Origin: Bartonella queenslandensis
GTDB taxonomy: Bacteria > Pseudomonadota > Alphaproteobacteria > Rhizobiales > Rhizobiaceae
DNA: 49,913 bases
Reading direction: 5' to 3'
NCBI RefSeq assembly: GCF_018155095.1
Contig: NZ_NAAI01000013.1
Span: forward strand, 1-49,913
The translations under genes were made by a program, and so were the position numbers. Below, in pieces: positions 32,273 to 39,170 of this stretch (its first letter is position 1; every line of letters begins with the position of its first letter). A model generated the notes under the pieces. That model ran no database searches. It was not told the origin of the DNA and was given only the letters and a program-made list of their open reading frames with translations.

Positions 32273-32551
32273 TTAAGCAACTTTTCTAATGAGGTTCTCG
32301 AAATTTGGCTCATAAGCGCGCAACAAAGAATCCATGCTATGCGGCAGTTCTGAATCGCCAAAATCTGTTAAAACTGTTAAGATTTTAAGTATACTTGGCA
32401 TCTCATTCTGAAGTTTTAAAATCAAAGCTTTTTCTATGACAGTCATAGTATCAACCAGAGCTGTACAATCTTTGTCATTCATATTTTCATGTCTAGAAAA
32501 TTGAGATAATGCCATCCACAAATCACATAAAAAGTCGATACTGGTATTCAT
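32273..32551 (-). CDS. Small hypothetical protein coupled to an antirepressor
   Basis: 92 aa from ATG 32551, which overlaps the antirepressor stop (ATGA). MNTSIDFLCDLWMALSQFSRHENMNDKDCTALVD is followed by ALILKLQNEMPSILKIL. The sequence is helical with no recognised domain. Coupling to the antirepressor gene suggests co-expression under leader L3; function unknown. Confidence 0.6.
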   Translation of the reverse strand: MNTSIDFLCDLWMALSQFSRHENMNDKDCTALVDTMTVIEKALILKLQNEMPSILKILTVLTDFGDSELPHSMDSLLRAYEPNFENLIRKVA

Positions 32552-33279
32552 TGCACACCTCCATGGATTTGCTCTTTCAAACATGCCAATCCTCTGGATG
32601 TGATTTTTGTTGAAGGCAGTACCTTTTCTGTACCATCCGGTCTTTGGATAGTGATAACAGGGCAATCCATAAATCCCTTCTTTATCTTATCCTGATAAGG
32701 TAACAGAGGTGCCCCTGGAGCACGACGATAAACCCAATCATGTTTACGCAAGTAGTCGGTTAAATCCTTTGGTCGTACCTCCAACATTTTCGCTGCTTCG
32801 ATAAGACCGAACAATCCATCAGAACGCTTTAAACCTTCTAAAGCCTCTGCTTTTGGAGTCAATTCGGCAATGGTATTATCCTTTTGCTTAATTTGACTTT
32901 GTAAATGATTCAAAACACCAAGTAATGCTTCGGGTTTAGAGTAATCGATTTGTGGTGTGGTTACTTGTTTTAAAAGCCGTTCACATTTGATAAAATATTG
33001 ACGAGCTTCATGTCCTTTATCATTACGTTCGATCATGGAAAGGTGTTTAGCCATGTCTAAGGTAATGTGGTATTCTTTAGAAGGGCGCCCACCTGAACTT
33101 TCGCTCAAAAAAGAGCAAAAGTCATACCCTTCTTTAAATTTACAATCTTGAATACGTCTGATAATCCAATCTTTAAAACTGGTTTTTACTTCTAAAAATG
33201 CGTGTAATTCGCGTGCATTAACAGTTTGAACAGTTTCTTGATCAATAACCTGTTCTGATATTTCTATAAGTGTGTTCAT
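32548..33279 (-). CDS. AntA plus ANT (KilAC) domain antirepressor
   Basis: 243 aa. N-terminal AntA domain (VQTVNARELHAFLEVKTSFKDWI, YHITLDMAKHLSMIERN, QYFIKCERLLKQ), a coiled-coil linker (LNHLQSQIKQKDNTIAELTPKAEAL), then a C-terminal ANT domain: LFGLIEAAKMLEVRPKDLTDYLRKHDWVYRR and LPYQDKIKKGFMDCPVITI. This is the full-length two-domain antirepressor form. It lies behind leader L3. Confidence 0.88.
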   Translation of the reverse strand: MNTLIEISEQVIDQETVQTVNARELHAFLEVKTSFKDWIIRRIQDCKFKEGYDFCSFLSESSGGRPSKEYHITLDMAKHLSMIERNDKGHEARQYFIKCERLLKQVTTPQIDYSKPEALLGVLNHLQSQIKQKDNTIAELTPKAEALEGLKRSDGLFGLIEAAKMLEVRPKDLTDYLRKHDWVYRRAPGAPLLPYQDKIKKGFMDCPVITIQRPDGTEKVLPSTKITSRGLACLKEQIHGGVQ

Positions 33280-33519
33280 AATGAACTCTTTGGTAATAGA
33301 GGTTTTCTATTGACACTCTAAAAGAGTGCCGGGTGCTAGAAAACACGGTACCAAGTCCGTCGTTATGCTTTTCCCAAAAGGGTATTGTATAGCGTAACTA
33401 CACCCGACAAGACCTTTATATGCCACAGCATATAATGAGTCAAAATCTTTAATGTTCAGAAGATTGATTATTTCGGCAATCAATCCGCTTGGTATTTTAA
33501 GGTGTTTTCTAGGCACCTG
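33280..33519 (-). ncRNA. Structured antirepressor leader RNA, copy L3
   Basis: Minus strand: word TACCAAG at 33494-33488, complement CTTGGTA at 33355-33349, and TACCAAA at 33295-33289 running into GAG of the ribosome-binding site (six of seven bases match). The bulged helix GGTGC(C)TAGAAAACAC / GTGTTTTCTAGCACC is kept. A hairpin with paired GATTGATT/AATCAATC around GCCGAAAT and a CACTCT-TTT-AGAGTG hairpin are clear. Same fold as L1 and L2 with its own word. Confidence 0.72.
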
Positions 33520-33524
33520 ATTCG

Positions 33525-33554
33525 ACAATAGACATAACGTCACTACCTTGTCAA
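33525..33554 (-). promoter_or_regulatory. Promoter of RNA leader L3
   Basis: Minus strand: TTGACA (33554-33549), 18 bases, TATTGT (33530-33525). The predicted start is at about 33518, one base before the first paired leader base. Confidence 0.65.
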
Positions 33555-33808
33555 GCGATAAAAACTTTTTTCTAAAAATAATACGCTATTGTACAGTGTG
33601 TATATGAGTACACATTAAATTCGTTATTTATCAATGTGTTGTGTGTACAATGTACAGTCAATTTGAAAATTCTGTCGCTAGCGATAGTTCGCGCTAGCCT
33701 GCCCCGCAACGAAGCCAACCCGCTGGGAAGTACCTTTTGAATTGATTTTATTGACTTTTTTATGGAATAAGAGAGGCATAATTGGCAATTTTCTTTAAAT
33801 TAACATCC
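33555..33808. other. Gene-free stretch with inverted repeats
   Basis: No convincing gene. TGTACA occurs three times (33591, 33652 and 33652-33660 area as TGTGTACAATGTACAG), around TACACATT. A separate hairpin pairs GCTAGCG with CGCTAGC (about 33676-33698). The remainder is A/T-rich. It lies between leader L3 (transcribed away) and the terminator hairpin of the next antirepressor gene. Role unknown. Confidence 0.4.
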
Positions 33809-33829
33809 TCTCCACTCTGAAAGTGGAGA
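33809..33829 (-). terminator. Hairpin after the L4 antirepressor
   Basis: TCTCCACT (33809-33816) pairs perfectly with AGTGGAGA (33822-33829) around a 5-nt loop, 22 bases beyond the stop at 33851. Probable terminator, with an A/T-rich tail. Confidence 0.55.
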
Positions 33830-33850
33830 AGATGAGATCATATTTTAAAC

Positions 33851-34381
33851 TTAAGCAGCTTTTGTAACAGACCTTGCTAAAACCTGCTTAGCTTCTTTAA
33901 TGAGAGCTTTATATTTTCTATTCTCTTCATCCACTCTAAAAGCGTCAATAAGACGAACATGGATAGGACCTAAAAGATACAAAGCTTTTTCACCAGCACT
34001 CATACCCTCCCAGTAACTTGGCAAATCAAAGCGTGTATCATTATCATAATCAACAGATTGGCTTTTTAACTTTTTCTCACACTTAATAAAGTAACGACGA
34101 GCTTGTCTGCCTTTCTCATTGCGTTCAACCATGGAAAGCTCTTTGGCCATGTCTAGGGTGAGATGGTATTCTTTACTTATAACATTTTTACGTTTCTCAT
34201 TTTTGAGAAGCGTAAAACCATAATCTTGATTTTCCAAAAATCCATATTCTTTAATACGGCGTACAATCCAATCTGCAAATTTAGAGTTAACTTCTAAGAA
34301 CATATATAATTCACGTGCGTTAACAGTTTGCACAGTTTCTTGTCCAACAGCTTGTTCTGATATTTTAATTAGAGTGTTCAT
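33851..34381 (-). CDS. AntA-type phage antirepressor
   Basis: 176 aa. AntA domain: VQTVNARELYMFLEVNSKFADWIVRRIKEYGF, KEYHLTLDMAKELSMVERN, RRYFIKCEKKL. The C-terminal 65 residues are the DTRFDLPSYWEGMSAGEKAL module, nearly identical to that of the gene at 1645 although the N-terminal specificity region differs. This indicates recombination between the copies. It lies behind the divergent leader L4. Confidence 0.85.
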   Translation of the reverse strand: MNTLIKISEQAVGQETVQTVNARELYMFLEVNSKFADWIVRRIKEYGFLENQDYGFTLLKNEKRKNVISKEYHLTLDMAKELSMVERNEKGRQARRYFIKCEKKLKSQSVDYDNDTRFDLPSYWEGMSAGEKALYLLGPIHVRLIDAFRVDEENRKYKALIKEAKQVLARSVTKAA

Positions 34382-34570
34382 CTTATTAGTCCTTTGTTTT
34401 ATAAGTTAAAGTATCCAGGGCTAAAACAACCGAACTAATACAGTCCTTCGTATCTTTAGGTTACCCTTGGACATACACACGAAGACCCTGGACAAGATTT
34501 CTTATGATAGGCAACAGATCTTTCGGGATACTGTTGAACCGATTAGTTACGAGGTGTTTTAAGCCTGTCA
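34382..34570 (-). ncRNA. Structured antirepressor leader RNA, divergent copy L4
   Basis: Minus strand: AACTAAT at 34548-34542, complement TATTAGTT at 34440-34433, then ACTAATA at 34390-34384, directly after the AAAGGA ribosome-binding site. GGC(T)TAAAAC near the 5' end pairs with GTTTTAGCC (34427-34419), keeping the single bulged base seen in the other copies. Most other sequence differs from L1-L3 and L6, so this is a separate subclass with the same logic. Confidence 0.62.
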
Positions 34571-34575
34571 ATCAG

Positions 34576-34602
34576 ATTATAGCTGTTCACAGAAACTGTC
34601 AA
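34576..34602 (-). promoter_or_regulatory. Promoter of RNA leader L4
   Basis: Minus strand: TTGACA (34602-34597), 15 bases, TATAAT (34581-34576). The boxes are consensus-like although the spacer is short. It lies between the orphan leader L5 and leader L4. Confidence 0.5.
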
Positions 34603-34630
34603 TTATTTTTTGAAAAATCCTAAAAGTAAT

Positions 34631-34840
34631 GACACTCCATAAGAGTGTCGGGTGCTAGAAAACACGGCAACAAGCCCGTCGTTATGCCTTTCCCAAAAGG
34701 GTATTGTATAGCATAACCACACCCGACAATGCCATTATATGCGTGTAGCGTATAACGAGTCAAAATCTTTAATGTGCGAAAGACTGATTATTTCGGCAAC
34801 CAATCCGCTTGTTGTTTTTAAGGTGTTTTCTAGGCACCTA
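34631..34840 (-). ncRNA. Orphan leader RNA, copy L5, without a gene
   Basis: Minus strand: GGTGC(C)TAGAAAACAC (34838-34823), word CAACAAG (34814-34808), complement CTTGTTG (34674-34668), the matching GTGTTTTCTAGCACC, and a perfect final hairpin (GACACTC/GAGTGTC, 34631-34649). No third word or ribosome-binding site and no antirepressor gene follow; leader L4 begins instead. It keeps a promoter, so it may be a free small RNA or a relic of a deleted gene. Confidence 0.65.
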
Positions 34841-34845
34841 TTTTA

Positions 34846-34875
34846 ACGATATATGTTTTCCGAGAATCTTGTCAA
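34846..34875 (-). promoter_or_regulatory. Promoter of orphan leader L5
   Basis: Minus strand: TTGACA (34875-34870), 18 bases, TATCGT (34851-34846). Same geometry as the L1, L3 and L6 promoters, so transcription is probably retained. Confidence 0.6.
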
Positions 34876-34924
34876 GTAATAAGATTGTTATGAGTAGCGT
34901 GTAGATAAAGCTTGAGAACATGAT

Positions 34925-35503
34925 CTAGCCTTTTTTATTAGCAGCGTATTCTTGGCGAGCAAGTTGTCTCTGTATATTTTTGGTTAATCTTTCATTGGCA
35001 TATTGTGCAATAGCATTTGCAATCTCTGGCTTGGACATCACTTTAGCAATTGAAGGTCCTTCTTGTTTTGCAATGGGGAATTGATCTGCGTCATCTCTTT
35101 GAAACACATTCCCTCCCATTTTCAATTCAACACGTTTTGGAAAACTGCCTCCCTTGATAAAACCATGGGGTAAGACTTCTTTCTTTCCAAACAGTGTATA
35201 AGTCACGCCGCGTTTTGTTTCGTTTACTTTAAAAAATTTAAGAGGTATCGGTGTTCCAGAACCAATGATATCTGTCTCAAGAAACCTTGCTGTCGCTTTT
35301 TCTTTAATATAAACGCCTCTTCTTATACGCTTTATTTGGGCTGATGAGATGTCAGCAACTTGCTTTTCAGTAAAGCGTTCAACTTGTTTTGCTGCAGTGT
35401 TTAGAGCATTACGCAGAGCCCAATTGAGGCGAGGGGCTTGAAGGCTTGTGAAGGTATCCTTCACCTGTTGAAGATACCATTTTTGGTGGATAATTAACTT
35501 CAA
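34925..35503 (-). CDS. Minor tail protein Z-like (neck/tail completion), displaced
   Basis: 192 aa. LNWALRNALNTAAKQVERFTEKQVADISSAQIKRIRRGVYIKEKATARFLETDIIGSGTPIPLKFF and GGNVFQRDDADQFPIAKQEGPSI match the prophage minor tail Z family. In lambda, Z lies beside the tail terminator U; here it is about 13 kb from the U-like gene (21309) and upstream of the terminase. It is the last gene of a two-gene minus-strand unit. Confidence 0.75.
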   Translation of the reverse strand: MKLIIHQKWYLQQVKDTFTSLQAPRLNWALRNALNTAAKQVERFTEKQVADISSAQIKRIRRGVYIKEKATARFLETDIIGSGTPIPLKFFKVNETKRGVTYTLFGKKEVLPHGFIKGGSFPKRVELKMGGNVFQRDDADQFPIAKQEGPSIAKVMSKPEIANAIAQYANERLTKNIQRQLARQEYAANKKG

Positions 35504-35506
35504 CTT

Positions 35507-35827
35507 CTAAGCCTTTTTTGGGATAGATGTTGATGGCTTGGAAGCTTTAGATTCTTTTGGTTTTTCGAGAGAGGTTTCCTCTGTTACTGTTTCAGTTGAT
35601 GTTTGGTTGGGTTCTTTTTCTACTTGCTTAATGTGTTCAATTATCTTGTCGGGTTTTATTTTTGTTTTAACATCAACAAAAGGTTTAGCAGCATTTGCAC
35701 GCTTGAGACGTGCGTAGACTTGATTAGAAATCTCCACAAATGGATTATTGGGGGTTGAAGTTTCAAAACGAACAGTGCTTTTATTATCGCCAACAACACA
35801 CATTGGCTTGGTGATGATTGCTTTCAT
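35507..35827 (-). CDS. Hypothetical protein preceding the Z-like gene
   Basis: 106 aa. The N-terminal half (MKAIITKPMCVVGDNKSTVRFET, NPFVEISNQVYARLKRANAAKPF) is beta-rich. The C-terminal half is low-complexity Lys/Glu/Thr/Ser/Pro (KEPNQTSTETVTEETSLEKPKE). It ends three bases before the Z-like gene. Position suggests a head completion or connector protein, but no family is recognised. Confidence 0.6.
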   Translation of the reverse strand: MKAIITKPMCVVGDNKSTVRFETSTPNNPFVEISNQVYARLKRANAAKPFVDVKTKIKPDKIIEHIKQVEKEPNQTSTETVTEETSLEKPKESKASKPSTSIPKKA

Positions 35828-36159
35828 CTTCGCTCCTTTTGAGGCAATGAATTAATGACATCATTGGTTACTGAATGGCGTTTGATATTTGCAAAATAGA
35901 TTAGCCTGTTTTATCAATAAAAACAGTAATTTAAGCCCTTTTGAAAGCTTAAGATTTTATCAAATTTTAAGGGATATTTTTGAATTTCAGACGCAATACA
36001 CCTACGGACAGCACGACCATTAAATAAAATTTTTTACACATTGTCAAGAGAAAAAATCTATATTTTGTATTTTTTTATTTTAAAACAGAATATATAGAAT
36101 TTTCTAAAACATTTTAGATTTTATAAATTATTGAGTAATTATTATAGGAGAGAAAGAAA
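35828..36159. other. A/T-rich gene-free stretch with a minus-strand promoter
   Basis: No gene is seen until the small plus-strand ORF at 36160. A minus-strand promoter (TTGACA at 36047-36042, 17 bases, TTTAAT at 36024-36019) would drive the genes at 35507 and 34925 after an approximately 185-nt leader. The rest is A/T-rich without clear hairpins. Confidence 0.5.
36019..36047 (-). promoter_or_regulatory. Promoter for the displaced structural genes
   Basis: Minus strand: TTGACA (36047-36042), 17-base spacer, TTTAAT (36024-36019). It is the only good promoter in the gene-free stretch upstream of the gene at 35827. Confidence 0.5.
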
Positions 36160-36255
36160 ATGACAGGTCCAGAAATACTAGATGCCATGTATATTATATC
36201 AATGATAGTTATATCACTCTTAACTGTAGCGTTGTGTTTGCCTGCTGCCTTTTGA
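36160..36255 (+). CDS. 31-aa single-span membrane peptide
   Basis: MTGPEILDAMYIISMIVISL followed by a hydrophobic run and a stop after PAAF. A strong ribosome-binding site (AGGAG, seven to ten bases before ATG) supports translation. Over half of the peptide is one membrane helix. It stands alone on the plus strand in a gene-poor region. It could be a small membrane toxin, holin-like peptide or exclusion peptide; nothing identifies it. Confidence 0.45.
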   Translation: MTGPEILDAMYIISMIVISLLTVALCLPAAF

Positions 36256-36338
36256 TTTTCATTAATATTTTGCAGATCATATACAATTATACGCTTTAAA
36301 AAAAATCTAGAGTGAGAAATTTCTCCATATTAATTGAG

Positions 36339-36734
36339 CTAAATATTAAGCTCGTGACGGGCTGCTGTTGCCAAAAAAGCAGATCTTGTTAAACCTCTTT
36401 CTTGTGCACAATTATCAATTGCACGCAAAAGCCCTCGTTCAATTGATATATTTGTACGTACGACTTCTGAATCATTTTCAATAAAAGGAACTTGTATTAA
36501 AAAAGCTCCTTCTGACAAGGCTTTTTTGACAGCTTTCTGTTGTATCACTTCTTCAAACTTTAAAGGAACAGGCACTGTATCCATATCTTCACAGTAAAGT
36601 TGCAAAGCTTCAGTTGCATTTATGATAAGATTTTCTTCTTCATCAGCAGCAGAGAATAGACCTTCAAAATCAGGAAATTGAACACCAAAAGCAGAATCCT
36701 CATCTTTATGAACAAGAGCAAAAAATCTTTTCAT
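36339..36734 (-). CDS. hicB: HicB-like antitoxin, second module
   Basis: 131 aa. RFFALVHKDEDSAFGVQFPDFEGLFSAADEEENLIINATEALQLY is the HicB partial RNase-H fold. A C-terminal RTNISIERGLLRAIDNCAQERGLTRSAFLATAARHEL ribbon-helix-helix follows. Its ATG overlaps the HicA stop by four bases. Confidence 0.9.
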   Translation of the reverse strand: MKRFFALVHKDEDSAFGVQFPDFEGLFSAADEEENLIINATEALQLYCEDMDTVPVPLKFEEVIQQKAVKKALSEGAFLIQVPFIENDSEVVRTNISIERGLLRAIDNCAQERGLTRSAFLATAARHELNI

Positions 36735-36931
36735 TCTTCTTCTCCTTTTTTTAACCAGCCTGCTTGTTGTGCAATAGAACGCGCTGTACCAATTGGAAGA
36801 TTTTTTTTAGGATGTGGGACAATAACGACCTTACCATCTTTTTTAAATTTATGGTGCGAACCTTTTACTTTAACAAGTTCAAAGCCATCGCGTTTTAATT
36901 TTGCAATTATCTTTCGGCTGTTTTGTTCCAT
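36731..36931 (-). CDS. hicA: HicA toxin, second module
   Basis: 66 aa. The classic HicA: NSRKIIAKLKRDGFELVKVKGSHHKFKKDGKVVIVPHPKKNLPIGTARSIAQQAGW, with the GSHH catalytic histidine motif. It is a ribosome-dependent or free mRNA nuclease neutralised by the adjacent HicB. Toxin-first order. Confidence 0.93.
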   Translation of the reverse strand: MEQNSRKIIAKLKRDGFELVKVKGSHHKFKKDGKVVIVPHPKKNLPIGTARSIAQQAGWLKKGEEE

Positions 36932-36946
36932 TCCCTAATCTCATAA

Positions 36947-36986
36947 TGTGTATATATTTACACACTATACTTTTTCTTATTGTAAG
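36947..36986 (-). promoter_or_regulatory. Promoter and inverted repeat of the second HicAB module
   Basis: Minus strand: TTGACT near 36986, 17 bases, then TAGTGT. An inverted repeat TGTGTA-n6-TACACA (36947-36964) overlaps the -10 region. Unlike the first HicAB module, the start codon lies about 30 bases further on, so this transcript has a leader. Confidence 0.5.
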
Positions 36987-36995
36987 TCAATGTTT

Positions 36996-37532
36996 TTAAT
37001 AACCACAATGTTTCTGGAGAGCGTTAAGGACTATCCGCAATGAAGGTACAAGGTATGGTAATTCTTGATCTTCACTAACAAGATACTGTAGCGCAGCATA
37101 AAAATTATGCTGTCTGTAAAGGCGTTGTGTTTCTTTTATTACCTCTTGCATATTCAAAAATTGTTTTGTTGTAAATTCAACCCATTTTTTTCTAGCTTCT
37201 TCATTAGAAGATGAGGGCATTTTATCATAAATGGCACTAGGCAATGTTTTTGCACAGAGATAATCATTTCTCACTTCAAGATATTTTTGTGCTGCATCAT
37301 ACTGATCTTGATTAATCACACCTTGCAGATAAAGCCGCCCTATATAAGTTCCAGAGAGTGGATTTTTTGCTTCTTCTATGGTTAAACTAAAGCGTTTGGC
37401 ACGCATTTCAATTGCCAGTTTATCTACGGGTTCACACGGTTTTTTTGCTCGTGAGATGCGTCCGTTTGGTTCTCTGATGCATCCTTTAATATGAGGACGT
37501 CCGCGTTTTGTACGTTTTTTTCTTTTAGCCAT
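36996..37532 (-). CDS. Hypothetical phage protein
   Basis: 178 aa. A strongly basic N-terminus (MAKRKKRTKRGRPHIKGCIREPNGRISRAKKP) is followed by a helical body (YIGRLYLQGVINQDQYDAAQKYLEVRNDYLC). The basic arm suggests nucleic-acid binding. It follows SSB in the minus-strand replication block, 10 bases after its stop. Possibly a phage late regulator; no family identified with confidence. Confidence 0.65.
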   Translation of the reverse strand: MAKRKKRTKRGRPHIKGCIREPNGRISRAKKPCEPVDKLAIEMRAKRFSLTIEEAKNPLSGTYIGRLYLQGVINQDQYDAAQKYLEVRNDYLCAKTLPSAIYDKMPSSSNEEARKKWVEFTTKQFLNMQEVIKETQRLYRQHNFYAALQYLVSEDQELPYLVPSLRIVLNALQKHCGY

Positions 37533-37542
37533 ATTTTTTCAA

Positions 37543-37989
37543 TCAGAACGGGACGCCATCATTAAGAGCTGTGCTATAATCTTGAGCACCTGAGGCAATA
37601 GCATAATTTTGAGAAGTAATGGGTGAGGGGTGTGCAGATTGCTCTTTCTTTGCATCAAGCAAATGCAGTTCACCTTTATATTGTGACAAGATAATCTCTG
37701 TTGTGTAACGGTCATGACCATTTTTATCTTGCCATTTACGGGTTTGTAATTTGCCTTCTATGTAAACCTTTGAACCTTTACTGAGATACTGAAGAGCAAT
37801 TTTTGCCAAATGCGGATTAAAAACCACTACGGAATGCCATTCTGTTTTATCTATTTTTTGATTGGTCTTTTTATCAGTATAGCTTTCAGAAGTTGCTATA
37901 CTAAAATTGACTATTTCAGCTCCAGAAGTTATGGTTTTGCTTTCGGGGTTAGCACCGAGGCGTCCGATTAATGTCACTTTGTTTAGCAT
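37543..37989 (-). CDS. ssb: Single-stranded DNA-binding protein
   Basis: 148 aa. MLNKVTLIGRLGANPESKTITSGAEIVNFSIATSESYTDK, EWHSVVVFNPHLAKIALQYLSKGSKVYIEGKLQTRKWQDKNGHDRYTTEI is a canonical OB-fold SSB. The C-terminus NDGVPF is a degenerate form of the DDDIPF partner-binding tip. It protects single strands in phage replication and ERF-type recombination. Confidence 0.95.
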   Translation of the reverse strand: MLNKVTLIGRLGANPESKTITSGAEIVNFSIATSESYTDKKTNQKIDKTEWHSVVVFNPHLAKIALQYLSKGSKVYIEGKLQTRKWQDKNGHDRYTTEIILSQYKGELHLLDAKKEQSAHPSPITSQNYAIASGAQDYSTALNDGVPF

Positions 37990-38154
37990 GTTTTAGTTAC
38001 CTTAAATTTATATTTAAATATGTGAAAAATCTTAGCATAATTTTATTATTTTTTCAATTATTTCAATAATATATTATTGATTATTAACATATAACATTAT
38101 GTTTTATAGCCTTCGGGATAAAAAATTGAATTTCGCGAATTTATTCGAAATTTT

Positions 38155-38195
38155 GTTTCATGTAACTTTTTTCTATGTTATACGTTACATGAAAC
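38155..38195 (+). promoter_or_regulatory. Inverted repeat upstream of the MazEF-like module
   Basis: Twelve-base perfect arms GTTTCATGTAAC (38155-38166) and GTTACATGAAAC (38184-38195) are separated by 17 bases, ending 17 bases before the antitoxin ATG. A likely operator; TATGTT and TTATAC within the spacer could be -10 boxes. Confidence 0.65.
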
Positions 38196-38212
38196 ATAAT
38201 GGAGATTTTGTT

Positions 38213-38437
38213 ATGGCTACAATGCACGTCAATGAACGCGTTCAAAAACATCGCAACGCACAAAGAAAAGCCGGTTTGCGCTTAATGCAAATTTGGGTAC
38301 CAGATACTCGCCAACCAAACTTTGCAGAAGAATGTCGACGCCAATGTCGCTTAGTCGCAAAAATGGATAAAACAGATACATCTATGCAGTTGTTAATGGA
38401 TCAATCTTTAATGGATATTTATGACTGGACAGAATGA
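38213..38437 (+). CDS. MazE-like antitoxin (DUF3018 type)
   Basis: 74 aa from ATG 38213 with GGAG upstream. MHVNERVQKHRNAQRKAGLRLMQIWVPDTRQPNFAEECRRQCRLVAK is the DUF3018 antitoxin pattern, which accompanies MazF-type toxins. It overlaps the toxin gene by four bases. It should autorepress through the inverted repeat upstream. Confidence 0.85.
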   Translation: MATMHVNERVQKHRNAQRKAGLRLMQIWVPDTRQPNFAEECRRQCRLVAKMDKTDTSMQLLMDQSLMDIYDWTE

Positions 38438-38760
38438 TGCGTGGATCTCTCGTCACAATAGCGATGCAAGGTGATTTTGGTAAACCAAGACCTGCGTTAA
38501 TCATTCAAGCCAATCAATTTAGCGAACATACTAGCGTAACGGTTTTACCCATTACCAGCACACTTGTTGCAGCACCATTACTTCGCATTACTCTCCAACC
38601 AGATACCAAAAATGGTTTACAAAAAACTTCTCAAGTCATGATTGATAAGATTATGACGGTAAGATGTGAAAAAATTAGCCCAGCTTTTGGCTCCATTCAT
38701 GCAGATAAAATGGTAGAAATTGAACGCTGCTTAGCTGTATTTTTAGGAATAGTAAAATAA
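38434..38760 (+). CDS. MazF/PemK-like toxin
   Basis: 108 aa. RGSLVTIAMQGDFGKPRPALIIQANQF, VTVLPITSTLVAAPLLRITLQPDTKNGLQKTSQVMIDKIMTVRCEKI is the complete MazF barrel pattern with the GKPRPALI and QVMIDKI motifs. It would be a sequence-specific mRNA endonuclease. Its stop codon is immediately followed by the ATG of a truncated BrnT remnant. Confidence 0.92.
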   Translation: MMRGSLVTIAMQGDFGKPRPALIIQANQFSEHTSVTVLPITSTLVAAPLLRITLQPDTKNGLQKTSQVMIDKIMTVRCEKISPAFGSIHADKMVEIERCLAVFLGIVK

Positions 38761-38880
38761 ATGAGCACCCCATGTTATTGTTTTTCTATCGGGGTAAGCG
38801 CCAAAGTGTTCGATATTATTTCAGCGCGGTGCACCAACTTGAAAGAGAGGAAACGTTATGAAGAAGAAATTTCGTTATGA
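38761..38880 (+). pseudogene. Truncated BrnT toxin remnant
   Basis: 39-codon frame starting directly after the MazF stop. Only the C-terminal BrnT motif survives: VFDIISARCTNLKERKRYEE, comparable to SIISFRRANKKEREVF in the intact BrnT at 31040. It overlaps the BrnA-like frame by 23 bases, exactly as in the intact module, supporting common descent. The N-terminal two thirds are gone. Confidence 0.6.
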
Positions 38881-39163
38881 GATTGACATAGGTAATTTAT
38901 CGCCTTTGACGGATAAACAAAGGATTGAAATTGATGAACTAGCGGCAATGCCGGACAGTGCAATTGATCATAGTGATATTCCAACATTAGATGATGCATT
39001 CTGGAAAAATGCTGTTGGCAATCCGTTCTATAAACCAACTAAGACTGTCACAACGGTGCGTGTGGATTCAGACGTGCTGGCGTGACTTAAAAGCCAAGGC
39101 AAAGGCTATCAGACACGAATTAATGCCATTTTACGTGACGCTATGCTTCGTTCAATGCGATAA
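38858..39163 (+). pseudogene. BrnA-like antitoxin interrupted by a stop codon
   Basis: The frame begins with a GAGAGG ribosome-binding site and reads IGNLSPLTDKQRIEIDELAAMPDSAIDHSDIP, then TVTTVRVDSDVLA followed by TGA (39083-39085). It continues in frame as LKSQGKGYQTRINAILRDAM to a TAA at 39161. Homologues read VLAWLKSQGKGYQTRIN, so the TGA replaces a Trp TGG codon. The 75-aa product would lack the end of the ribbon-helix-helix. Confidence 0.75.
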
Positions 39164-39170
39164 ACTCATT

